Assembly: GCA_964019425.1 (NCBI GenBank)
Contig: OZ025799.1
Location: 496,001 to 560,000, forward strand
DNA: 64,000 nt
Reading direction: 5' to 3'
From: Flectonema sp. DT1601
Taxonomy: Eukaryota > Euglenozoa > Diplonemea > Diplonemida > Diplonemidae
Shown: positions 41,906 to 51,485 of the stretch, in pieces
Layout of the letters: every line of letters starts with the position of its first letter
Numbering within the stretch: position 1 is the first letter of the stretch
The notes under the pieces: model-generated
The model's database searches: none
Told to the model about the DNA's origin: nothing
The model's input: only the letters and a program-made list of their open reading frames with translations
Translations under genes and position numbers: made by a program

Positions 41906-43228
41906 ATGAATGAATTATTTCTAAAGGAAAAATCCTATTACACTAACAAAATGGATGAACCACAATCACAGGAAGATGTGCCTTCTTCACAAGAAGCCTC
42001 AAGCAAATCATCAAACAAAAAAAGAGAAAAGGAACGGAAATTACTCGAAGATGCAACCATCCAGGCTGCAGAGAAGATGGGAATAGAAACTGACCATGCG
42101 AACGAACTTTATTGGGGAGGTGTTCAGTTAGATATTGTTATGGAAGAAGCACCGAAAGTACAAAAAAAAGAAGCGAAAAAAATTGAAGTTGTAAGAGAAG
42201 AAATTATAAACAGAGTGCCACCAACCAATCAGGAGTACAAAATTAAATTAAACCATTGCTATGAGGGGCTTGGTATCCAGCTTAGAGGAACAACAATAAC
42301 ATCGTTGATAGCAGGATTGGCTGCATCACGAGCGGGACTTGTTCCTCAGAGTGAGATTATTTCCATTGATCAGTGCGACGTTGGATCTGAAAGTGAAATA
42401 AAAGAATTTCTTCAGAGCCTTCGTCTAGCAAAGCGACTGGATTTCACAATTACGACTTACCACTCGATTCCTCCAACAGCAGGTCTCGTTAATAATTACA
42501 CCGCACCCAGTCTGCGTAGTTTAAACATCACTGAACCACATTGGAGATCACGACTTGATTCGAATACTTATGAATCACCTAAACACCGAGACATAACACT
42601 TCAAGATATGTTTCTCAAGGCTAGAATAAATATTGATTCGAAAAAGAAGAATATTAGGATTCCGAAAGGTATGGAATCGGCTGACTTAGACGATCCACAC
42701 GTCAAGGATGTGATTGAATTTCAACGAACTGAAGAATCGAAAAGAACAAACCTAATTCGTTGGTATCGTGGAGACATTGCGAGGATGAGAGAACATGCTC
42801 CAGATAATATGAAGAATGTTGTTAGTGATGTTTATCAAGAATTAATGGAACGGTCTCTTGTATCTGATGCTGATTGGGTTGTCAAAGAAGTTTGGAAGAC
42901 AGCTGATGATGATGTGAATAATAAGTCAGCTACGTCACTACTGACGGATTCAAAAAGGATCACAGCTGTAGATTGGATTGATCCCGTTTTTAAAACTATT
43001 CGACCTCCTGGTTCATCAAATCTACCTAACATTCAATCTCCATATTCCAGAAACAGTGTTCGTGGTGTTGGGTTTGGGAATCCAACAACGGTTCGAACAC
43101 CACCTTCACCCTCCTTTTCCCCTTCCCCTTTATCTTCACAGCAATACTCTTCTCCGTCACCTATCCAGCAGCATCCACCGCCAAATACATTTTCTCCAAC
43201 TCCTGTGTCATATTTTAGAATTAGGTGA
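41906..43228 (+). CDS. PDZ-domain protein
   Basis: A single exon of 440 residues from ATG 41,906; the second Met (41,951, MDEPQSQED) is an equally good start, giving 425 residues. Residues 1-105 are charged and rich in Glu/Lys. Residues about 111-186 form a PDZ-like domain: CYEGLGIQLRG (carboxylate-binding GLGI-type loop), then ASRAGLVPQSEIISIDQCDV, the usual A-x-AGL-xxGDxIxxIN region. The middle (about 230-360) is helical and charged. The last 75 residues are Ser/Pro-rich and disordered. PDZ domains bind C-terminal peptides, so a scaffold role near the neighbouring kinases is possible but only inference. The first ATG is 3 nt behind the CTGTAG acceptor. Confidence 0.75.
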   Translation: MNELFLKEKSYYTNKMDEPQSQEDVPSSQEASSKSSNKKREKERKLLEDATIQAAEKMGIETDHANELYWGGVQLDIVMEEAPKVQKKEAKKIEVVREEIINRVPPTNQEYKIKLNHCYEGLGIQLRGTTITSLIAGLAASRAGLVPQSEIISIDQCDVGSESEIKEFLQSLRLAKRLDFTITTYHSIPPTAGLVNNYTAPSLRSLNITEPHWRSRLDSNTYESPKHRDITLQDMFLKARINIDSKKKNIRIPKGMESADLDDPHVKDVIEFQRTEESKRTNLIRWYRGDIARMREHAPDNMKNVVSDVYQELMERSLVSDADWVVKEVWKTADDDVNNKSATSLLTDSKRITAVDWIDPVFKTIRPPGSSNLPNIQSPYSRNSVRGVGFGNPTTVRTPPSPSFSPSPLSSQQYSSPSPIQQHPPPNTFSPTPVSYFRIR

Positions 43229-43571
43229 TTTCTTTTTTGTTTTATTTTCAATATTTCTGATTATTGTAATGTCACTATCATTGCGAATTCTTAGTACCTG
43301 TATTGTACCTTATATGTTTATAGTGAATAGTTCTTAGAAGAGTCCTCCAACACGTTTTCTTGTGACCAACATTATAAAATTACCGTGTATAAAGAGATAG
43401 CATATTATAAAGTAATTACTTTAACAGGTTGTTTATTGAGTCTCAAGTTGGTTATTCTCTTTGGACAATCAGAATCTAATAATGTTTTGGCTTTGAACAG
43501 TTTTGTTGTTATTGTGATGCAGAGAATCGGAATATCAAAAATTATATTATAACAGAAAAGTAATTTACACT
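43229..43571. other. Intergenic spacer
   Basis: No gene. It contains three candidate acceptors, TTTAACAG, TTTGAACAG and GATGCAG, upstream of the next ATG; spliced-leader addition could occur at any of them. Confidence 0.5.
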
Positions 43572-45495
43572 ATGAGCACACTTACGGATAAAGTTAAGCC
43601 GGAGGATCTACTGAAGGATATTGAGAGTGCGTATCTTGCGTGGGAGCGTATCTGTATGAATTCACCTAATGTTATTAGAGAAGCGTGTTTGATTGACGAC
43701 TTTGATCCGAATAGGTGCATTGCACGCGATGGGACCACAGCTTATCATATGGCAATGAAATTAGTGCATAGGTACGTCTATTTATTGTATCCCTCAAATA
43801 CCATCAGTTTAGATAAAGAGTAGGAGTGTTCTCTTTTCACTGAGACTACCCTACGGCATGACAAGTTCCAACGTAGTTCCGAGAACTGCTAAATCTTCTT
43901 TCAGAAAAAAAAAAAAAACAACAAAAAAAAAAAAAAAAAAAAAAAAAAACAGGCCATCAACGCTGTCACTAATGCAAGAAAAGGGAGGAAACCCGAATAT
44001 CAAAAATAGGCTTGGAAGGTCAGCTCTTAGCGTTGCATTCAAAAATCTTTTAATAAATGGTGGTCAGACCGACTATGATAAGCTTCCAGTCGCCCTTCGC
44101 AATGCTAACGTTTCAGCTGTTGAGCAGCAGCTGCGCAGGCTCAGTACTCCTGATGCATTAATTAAATATAAAAGAAACATAGGTACAAACAAAATTGACA
44201 CCCATACAACTTTTTTATACTCATGCGTCAAATCCAATAACATTGATGCAGTAAGACACTTGATATCTGTGGATGCTGATCCAGCTTTACGTCAAGGTTA
44301 CAGTGGGTCTAATTGCCTTCAAGCTGCTGCCTTCTACAACTGCGAGCAACTTGTTGAGTATTTCTGCTCACTAAAAATAGCAAAACTGTTGGCTTCAAAC
44401 GTAAATAGCGCGAACTGCATTGCGCTTCATGACGCGCTCCGTCCTAAAAATGAAAAGGTTTCATTTAAAATAGTTCGGCATCTTCTTAGTGTGTACGTTC
44501 CGATATTTACAGAACCACTTTCAAACGGTGCGTTATCCAGACGTTCTAGATTTCAAAAGCACAAGAAGACTTTATTTAAAAGTGCAGGCAGTGATGATGT
44601 AACGTCCGCTTTAAAAGAACTATTTAGTGAGGTTTCAAATAGTGAATTACAATCTCAACAGGTCGTAGAAACGTCCGCTGAGACTGAACCAGTTTTAGAG
44701 TCACCAGTTGAAGTGCCGCCTTCCGAAGATGTTGTCAAAGCGGCCAGTATTCCTATTGAGGACAGTCGGCCTGCCGCAGAGGTTGTTGTTGCTGCGACTG
44801 ACTCTTTGTCAGCTAATGCGACTTCGGAAGATGATGTCAACGCAGTCGGTCTTCCTGTTGAAGATAGCAGTCAGTCTGCGGCAGAGGTTGTTGTTGCGAC
44901 TGACTCCTTGCCGACTGATGTGACGACTTCGGAAGATGATGTCAACGCAGTCGGTCTTCCTGTTGAGGATAGCAGTCAGTCTGCGGCAGAGGTTGTTGTT
45001 GCGACTGACTCCTTGCCGACTGATGTGACGACTTCGGAAGATGATGTCAACGCAGTAGGTCTTCCTGTTGAGGATGTTGAGGACGACACCCCTGTTGTTA
45101 TACAACCACCTGATGAGAGTAATGAACATATAGAAAACCAATATTACGATCCTGAACTAGTAGTAGTCTCACAACCAGATTATGATAAGAAATTGAATGA
45201 TACCAAAAGTATTTCTGATAATGTCTCAGAACCTGATGAATGGGTTCCGGTGGAGATTCCTCCGACCTTTGTGGAAGAAGTCAATGTGAACCAATCGGAA
45301 GAAGACAAAGCCGCGTATTCTCAACAAGAAAAAGATGATGACTCTGGTGAAGAAATAAACTTAAGTCAAACAGAAGAGGTGGAAGAAATAGAAGTCGACA
45401 TAGAAGACGAAGAAGATGAAGATGACTGTCGAAGGGCACGACAATGTGTTAATACATTAGTGAGCAACTTTTATGAAATACCAAATAAGAAATAA
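43572..45495 (+). CDS. Ankyrin-repeat protein with an acidic tandem-repeat tail (2 exons)
   Basis: Exons 43,572-43,771 and 43,953-45,495 join AG|G in frame (donor GTACGT, acceptor after a 26-bp A-run and CAG), giving 580 residues. The joined sequence RDGTTAYHMAMKLVHR then GGNPNIKNRLGRSALSVAFK forms an ankyrin repeat split by the intron. Another set lies at about 145-200 (TTFLYSCVKSNNIDAVRHLI; GSNCLQAAAFYNCEQLVEYF). From about residue 325 there are three to four copies of a 35-residue unit (AAEVVVATDSLPTDVTTSED), encoded by a 105-bp tandem repeat. The C-terminus is strongly acidic (EEINLSQTEEVEEIEVDIED). Ankyrins mediate protein binding; no catalytic domain is seen. Confidence 0.78.
44743..45080 (+). 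repeat. 105-bp tandem repeat inside the ankyrin gene
   Basis: GTCGGTCTTCCTGTTGA starts at 44,845, 44,950 and 45,055 (GTAGG in the last). The first two units are nearly identical at the DNA level. A more diverged unit precedes them. The period of 105 bp keeps the frame, adding 35 residues per unit. Confidence 0.9.
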
Positions 45496-45895
45496 TATCC
45501 ACGAATCGGATAACTCCATTATTCACACACATATGTTTCTAACCATGCAAGATTTTGCATGGTGAGTACTAGTTATGAAGCGTATAGGTGATGACATATT
45601 TTGCTGACCTGTCCTCTCTGTTCTAATCGTTCTTTTTCTGTGAAGGAATATTCTGTGTGCATTTCATTCCCTTTTTAGCACTCGTGATCTAATTTGGATA
45701 CAGTTTTCGTGTGCAATACAAAATCTTTCCTTTTTTAAAATTTCTTTTTTTTCAGTTACAGAGAAAGGGAACGGTATTTTTTTAATTTTTTTTATTTTAA
45801 TTTTTTTTAATTTTTTAATTTTGTTTTCTCGCTCGTTCAATACTGCAGACTTATACGTCTTCTCAGCGCAATGGTTGTTTTTTATTATTATTATT

Positions 45896-46369
45896 CATAG
45901 ATGGAAGTGCCCTACAATTTGGAGGGCGTGTAGGGCGCTTTTAATATAAATATTATTTTGGAGGGCGCTTTTTTTTACCTTTTTTATTACTATAAGACAG
46001 CTAAATTGACGGGGACTTACACTGACGCACAAGTATTTTGACACAGAAGCCAAAAGAATTGAGTGCGTTCCTGCTATCTGTTAATAAGCCGGTCTTCACG
46101 GTACCTTGTGAGAAAAAAAAGAAGTTTACTGGTGGCAAGTAAACTGATATCCCGGAGACGCATTTGATCGGGCGAACCGGAGAAAAGTCAAATAAGATGC
46201 GATTCGACCCTCGCTGAGGGCAGGGGTGTGTCAAAATGAGCTCGGCATTATATTAAATTTAATTAAAAAAGCGCCCTACGCGGCCTCCGGTGCCCTATTT
46301 TGGCCCTACAAATTTTTGTGGCTGATTTTCACCAGGCGCCCTCCAAATTTGAGGGCACTTCCATCTATG
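45896..46369 (+). mobile_element. 474-bp MITE-like element with about 33-bp TIRs
   Basis: CATAGATGGAAGTGCCCT and TTTGGAGGGCG on the left match the reverse complement of the right end (CGCCCTCCAAATTTGAGGGC then ACTTCCATCTATG) with few differences. ATTATT flanks both ends and may be a target duplication, though the left flank is an ATT microsatellite. The TAGGGCGCTTTT/AAAGCGCCCTA words extend the dyad inward. There is no coding capacity. Confidence 0.8.
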
Positions 46370-46390
46370 ATTATTTATTATTTTTTTTTT

Positions 46391-46523
46391 TGCACCAACG
46401 AAGTCGGAGAAAGAAACTATTCAGATTAAGAGCCGTTATTTATTATGTCATGTTATCTGTTTCCCTGGTGCGCCAGTAAAAACTAGCTGCGATCAACAAA
46501 ATATAAAGCTTATCTGAATGGTT
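46391..46523 (-). repeat. Family A element, copy 2
   Basis: Preceded by a T-run; aligns with 37,691-37,815 along its whole length. TTCAGATTAAGAGCC pairs with GCTTATCTGAA at the other end. The inner dyad CTGGTGCGCCAG is clearer here than in copy 1. Confidence 0.6.
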
Positions 46524-46670
46524 TTTCTTCTTGTTCTAGCTTTCTTAGTGGCTTACTATGAATATTAGTATTCTCTTCGAGAGAGTGTTTTCTGTAACAT
46601 CTCTTAATAACTTCTTCTTATAGGGAAATACTTTACTATGTTCTGATGGTCACAACGTCCCTTCACGCCT

Positions 46671-46722
46671 GAAGGAGTCTTTACGGTTGTGTGCTATCGA
46701 ATAGCTGATACCCCGTAAGCTC
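46671..46722 (+). repeat. Family C element, diverged partial copy
   Basis: GAGTCTTTACGGTTG and GCTGATACCCCGTAAGCTC align with the stem region of the copies at 40,476 and 57,930. The stem TTTACGG/CCGTAAG replaces CTCACGG/CC-GTGAG. No A-rich tail is present. Confidence 0.4.
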
Positions 46723-46871
46723 ATTAATACCACTTAGTGAAGTATAAGAAAATGGATAAGTTAAAATTTTTGGAGTCCTTTACGACATTTGTGGAGTTGT
46801 TCACCTAATCACAAATTACTAATTGTTTGAATTAATTGACTTTCCCCTTAACAGGAAATCACTTCAGTAAA

Positions 46872-49244
46872 ATGGGTGCGACGCACTCACACAGAGAAGA
46901 TAGTGACGATGAAAGCGAGGGACTCATCCCTCCTCTGGATGAGGAAGTTGAAGCCGCGCTCAGAGGGTCGTGGGCCTTGATTCGAGAGAAAGGACAGCTG
47001 GAGAGGTTAGGAAGTGTTCATTTCAAATACTTCTTAGAAAGAGGAGGAGAAGCAGCAAGAAAACTATACACCGGAGTGAGCTTACAAAAACAACAACACG
47101 CAATTACTCCAGTTGTTGAATGGATTTTAGAGAACCCAGATAACGGAGCAGTTCAAGCAATCGCTGTGTACCATGCTCATCTAGGTGTTAACAGTACCCA
47201 GCTTCAGTGCTTTTGTGAATGTTTTATCGATGCTATTATGGAAGTACTTGGGGAACATGGTACAGAAGAAATAAGAGATCAATGGGTATCGGCTTTAACA
47301 AATGTTGCAAGTGTCATTGGAGCTCAAATTGAGTTAGTCACTAATACAATTGGTAAATTGGGAGACGACACAAGTGGTGGAAACAAAGCAAAAATCGACG
47401 CTCACAAGATGATGAGAGTCAAGACGTCATCTGCTTCAATGGTTCTACCTCCAAACTTAACAGAGTGTGCGGGGTACCTTAAGATGTCATTTTATGCAAA
47501 GAATAAAGTTCCTGCACCAGTCACTGAGAGTGATCACAATCAAAAGTTCTTTAGACAGAGATGGTGTGAGATTAAAGGACAATACGTTTACTATGCACAT
47601 CACGAAGATGATCGTTTTGATGGTGTCATTGATCTTTCAAAGTGTGAGCTAATCGACGTATCAAGTCCACGTGATGACCATCATGCTGGATTACCGTCGC
47701 CATCTCCATTTTCATTCGCTCTTCGAATTCACAATCACAAGTCTCGGTATCCGTACTATTTCTTGGCAAATGGTGATGATGAAAAAGAACAGTGGTTTAA
47801 ACACTTGAGACGTGCCTGCAACAGATTCAGCTTTATCAGATCTGACTTGTACGTTGGTCAAGCAGTTCGTGTTTTCTTTGATGATGAAAGGAAATATGGA
47901 GTATGCAAATGGATTGGACACCACGGTGCCGAGAACGAGGAGTGTCTTTGGGTAGGAGTAGAAATGGGCGAAGAAATTGAAGGAGGTCATACTGGTGGTG
48001 ATCTTTTTACGGCTGAAAAGGGTCGCGGCCTACTTATACCGGCATACAAAGTTGCTGCGTCAAGCCCTTTGGAAATCCAAGTCGTTGGTGAAAAGTTGGC
48101 TTTGGAACACCACACACCATCACAGTTTGAATTCTTAAATGTGATTGGAAAGGGATCCTTTGGACGAGTTTGTAAGGTTCGCGAAATAGCAACTGGCGAG
48201 ATATTTGCCATTAAAATATTACAAAAAGGAGCGCTTTTAAAGGAATCTCAAATTACGAACGTCAGAAGAGAGAAGTCCATTCTCCTTAATATATGTCACC
48301 CGTTTATAGTTAAGCTGCATGCTGCGTTTCAGACGAAGGGAAGGTTGTTCTTGTTATTTGATTTTTTAAGTGGAGGTGAATTATTTCATCATGTTCAAAA
48401 ACGATCAGGAGGTCACTTACCCGAGAGCGCAGCGTTGTTTTATCTGGCTGAGGTCAGTCTGGCTATATCACATCTTCATAAAATGCAAATTATTCACAGA
48501 GATTTAAAAGCTGAAAATCTCGTGCTTGACAAAGACGGTCATGTAGTTTTGACTGATTTTGGTTTTGCGAAGACTGTCTTACCAACAGAGCATAATACAA
48601 CAAGATGTGGAACCCTTCCATACATGGCTCCAGAAATCCTACGTCAGAGCGCTGTTGGCTATGGTTTTGAAGTGGATTGGTGGAGTTTTGGTGTACTGTC
48701 ATTCCTCTTATTGACAGGATGCTATCCCTTCTGGCATCAAGAGCCTAGAGAGGCGATGAAACAAATCTTATATAGAAAGATTACTATGTCAACTTTTCCT
48801 GCTCATCCTCCCATGTCTGAAGAAGCAAGAGAATGTGTCCTCAGATGTATTGATAAGGACCCTCGAACAAGACTATCCAGCGTTGAAGAATTAAGCAAAC
48901 AAGGTTGGTTTAAGGATATTGATTTTCAAGTGTGTGAGCTACGTGGATTGACACCTCCATTTATCCCTGAGCAACATGGTAAAAATACAAAATATTTTGA
49001 CATAGAAGGTGGTGGTGTCGGGGAGTCAAAACCACTACCAAAAGACTGGTGTAAAGACGCTGCGTTTGCATCTTTTTATGATATTCATACTGACTACAAG
49101 AAATTATCGGAAAAAATTAACTCTGACGGATCAAATATTACTCAGGAAAATATGTTGATTCTTGATCAGCTAAACAATTGGAACCCTGGATCTACGGAAG
49201 ACTCTGATGTTGAAAAACCGGACACCTTCACCCTTGATACGTAA
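46872..49244 (+). CDS. Predicted myristoylated globin-PH-CAP-Gly-AGC protein kinase
   Basis: A single exon of 790 residues. I chose ATG 46,872 because it gives MGATHSH, a good N-myristoylation signal, and lies 14 nt behind a TTAACAG acceptor. Residues about 20-165 are globin-like: VYHAHLGV (His101 at the proximal-His position of flavohaemoglobin-type globins), then FIDAIMEVLGEHGTEEIRDQW. Residues about 192-318 are a PH domain (GYLKMSF; FFRQRWCEIKG; YYFLANGDDEKEQWFKHLRR). Residues about 325-395 are CAP-Gly-like (GVCKWIGHHGAENEECLWVG then GRGLLIPAYKV), with GGHTGG in place of GKNDG. The kinase (419-690) has GKGSFGRV, Lys448, HRDLKAEN with Asp544, Asp562-Phe-Gly and GTLPYMAPE, followed by an AGC tail (TPPFIPEQHGKNTKYFD). 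It is probably a membrane-linked haem- or oxygen-responsive kinase; haem binding is inference. Confidence 0.85.
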   Translation: MGATHSHREDSDDESEGLIPPLDEEVEAALRGSWALIREKGQLERLGSVHFKYFLERGGEAARKLYTGVSLQKQQHAITPVVEWILENPDNGAVQAIAVYHAHLGVNSTQLQCFCECFIDAIMEVLGEHGTEEIRDQWVSALTNVASVIGAQIELVTNTIGKLGDDTSGGNKAKIDAHKMMRVKTSSASMVLPPNLTECAGYLKMSFYAKNKVPAPVTESDHNQKFFRQRWCEIKGQYVYYAHHEDDRFDGVIDLSKCELIDVSSPRDDHHAGLPSPSPFSFALRIHNHKSRYPYYFLANGDDEKEQWFKHLRRACNRFSFIRSDLYVGQAVRVFFDDERKYGVCKWIGHHGAENEECLWVGVEMGEEIEGGHTGGDLFTAEKGRGLLIPAYKVAASSPLEIQVVGEKLALEHHTPSQFEFLNVIGKGSFGRVCKVREIATGEIFAIKILQKGALLKESQITNVRREKSILLNICHPFIVKLHAAFQTKGRLFLLFDFLSGGELFHHVQKRSGGHLPESAALFYLAEVSLAISHLHKMQIIHRDLKAENLVLDKDGHVVLTDFGFAKTVLPTEHNTTRCGTLPYMAPEILRQSAVGYGFEVDWWSFGVLSFLLLTGCYPFWHQEPREAMKQILYRKITMSTFPAHPPMSEEARECVLRCIDKDPRTRLSSVEELSKQGWFKDIDFQVCELRGLTPPFIPEQHGKNTKYFDIEGGGVGESKPLPKDWCKDAAFASFYDIHTDYKKLSEKINSDGSNITQENMLILDQLNNWNPGSTEDSDVEKPDTFTLDT

Positions 49245-49860
49245 TATTTTTAAAACAAGCTACTCTCTGTCATTCGCCTCAATGATTTTCCATTTTTTTG
49301 TTTTCATTTATTTTACTTCTACATAATGGAATTATTTTTCATATGGAGTGGGGAAAAAAAAAAAAAAAAAAAAAAAGTTCAACAAATTTTCTATTACTTG
49401 CCGAGTATTTCAATGTTCGTTTGTGAGAAAGTTTTTTTTTTGTTGCAGTCCCCTCTCATTTCTTTTTTTCGTTTTCCCTTTATCCTTTTTGCAAAAACTT
49501 TAAAAAAAAAAAAAAAATGTAGTTAATATTTGGAAAATGAAAAAGATTGAAGCTGACGGTGGTGAGAATACAGCTTCTAATTTTATCCTAAAGTATCCTC
49601 TTAGGCTTTGGTCTTTGTGGTCAGACCTTCACACAAACAAAAAATCTGAACGAATGAAGGTTTTTCTTAACTCGTATGGCACCAGCCCTGGCAGGGAGCC
49701 GTAGCAGATGATTTGTTTATATTATTTGTTTTTTACCCATGTTGCAAAAACGTTTTTATTCCGGTGGTCACTTATGCGCGGTATTTTTTATTCAGGCGGA
49801 TATGTAAGTAACCACTTGACAAGCGTATTTTGCATTTTTTTTTATTATTATTTATTTTTG
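49245..49860. other. Intergenic, no gene seen
   Basis: A/T-run-rich 3' flank of the globin-kinase gene. A more mixed stretch at 49,550-49,800 has no open frame or RNA signature I recognise. Confidence 0.5.
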
Positions 49861-50461
49861 GGGCAAAGCTTTAGTCCCGGGTAAACTTTTGTCAAAAGTA
49901 CCAATTGTACCCGCGGGCTTTGAAAAGTTTTTTTTTTTTTGGAGATTGGAAACCCCCTAGTAATCAATTTTCTTTTTTAAATATCGTTCCAGCTTGGCTC
50001 AATGGTCTTCGCCACCACGCCAAGCCTCAGAGGTTGCGCCCGTTTTGATGATTTTTTTTTTTTGCACACACACCTGCACACCAAAGCCCTTCTCATATTC
50101 AATGCAACAGACTTCCTTGTCTATCAGTTCTTATTAGAGACAAGTTACTCTACCAGCCAGGAGGGATCCAAAAGTCGAGAGTTTCTGGAGAGTTCGAAGA
50201 AGAACCCTACGAGGACTTCAAAGCGAAGGACAGGGTGTACGGAAGGTCAGAAGACTGTACCAAGGCAGAACTCTTTGAGATTGGTGTTTGTGTCATTTGT
50301 ATTATCTGATCGGTAGGCTGCTCTCTAAGTGGGGCGAAATAAAAAAGAAATTGATTTTAGGGGGGTCCGATCCCAAAAAGTATTCCAAAAAAAAATTTTC
50401 AAGACCCAGCGGGGGTACAATTTGGCATTTTGGGTAAAAGTTTGCTCGGGAGAGCTTGCCC
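49860..50461 (+). mobile_element. About 600-bp MITE-like element with long imperfect TIRs
   Basis: About 110 bp at the left (GGGCAAAGCTTTAGTCCCGG ... AAACTTTT ... CAATTGTACCC ... CTTTGAAAA ... ACCCCCTA ... ATCAATTT) align with the reverse complement of 50,349-50,461 (GGGCAAGCTCTCCCGAGC ... CAAATTGTACCC ... CTTGAAAA ... ACCCCCCTAAAATCAATTT), at roughly 75% by eye. The 104-codon frame in the middle has no recognisable domain. Confidence 0.7.
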
Positions 50462-51382
50462 TTTATATTTTATTTTAATTATTTCTTTTGGGCTCAAAAA
50501 TCAAAAAAATCAAAAAAAAAAAAAACCTAACTGAGTGATCTGCGAGGCAAGTGACTACTGAATTTGCAGTCAGTTTGCTTTGTGATCCTTATATGGTTAT
50601 TGTTGTTATTATTGTTCTTTTTTCTTTTTTGCGGTGAACGGTTAGGTGTTTCCTTAAGCCGTTACTGCCGTGCTTTAACCTTTTAGTTGAGATGCTATCC
50701 ACTGGAATACATGTAACAAAAAAAAAAAAAAAAAAACAGTAAAATGAGAAACATTTATTAGTTTTAGTTACGTTTTTATTTTTAATTTTTTTATATCTTT
50801 TTCGCATTCCCCCACCCTTTTTTTTAAAAAAAAAAAAAAAAAGAAGAAGAAGAACAGCATAAAGCCCCTTTCAGTGAGGCTTATGGGTTTGACACCCTAA
50901 ACCTTGCACACGTGTTGGAATCCTTGGTCTGTGTTTGAGTGGGACCATATGACCAAAGGAAGATTTATTTCACCCCTCAACCAAAGTGAACATGTCTGAA
51001 GTCTAAAAATTCATTATTTCCCCCTCCATTTTCGAATCTAGTCACCGTATCGCCAACAGATTGTTAAATTATCGTTTTTTTTTCTTTAATATATATGTTC
51101 TAGTTATATTTTACAAAATAAAAAAAACAATTTATCCCCCTTTTTTTTCTCTTTTTTTTTTTTGGTGTCATTTCTTCAGTAGTGTATCTATGCCTTATTT
51201 TCTTCATGCTTTTTTTTTTTTTTTTTTTTTTTTCCCTCCCTGATAGTACAGTATCAATTCGCCCCTTTCCTTTTCCCAACGTCTTCTGGTCAATAAGACA
51301 AAAAAAAAAAATTATATATTTCCTTTTTTTTTAAATGTTTTTTTCTTTTTTTTTCTTTCAAAAACGTAAAAGGTACCTTTTT

Positions 51383-51485
51383 CTTTGATTAATAATTACA
51401 AATATTTTCTTCAGTCGAGTATTTGATATTAATTTTGTTTTTAATACCTAAAGTTGTTACTGTTGTTACAATTTTGTCAAAGTTT
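51383..51485 (+). repeat. Family B element, copy 2
   Basis: About 100 bp, TTCTTTGATTAATAATTACA through CAGTCGAGTATTTGATATTA to TTTTGTCAAAG, about 85% identical by eye to 57,765-57,870. Confidence 0.75.

Larger units (their letters stand above)
45496..46871. other. Intergenic region with a MITE-like insertion and family A and C copies
   Basis: No gene. The gap contains the 474-bp TIR element (45,896-46,369), a family A copy (46,391-46,523), a possible family C relative (46,671-46,722) and a TCTCTTCGAGAGA hairpin (about 46,571). It ends in TTTCCCCTTAACAG, a strong acceptor 14 bases before ATG 46,872. Confidence 0.6.
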
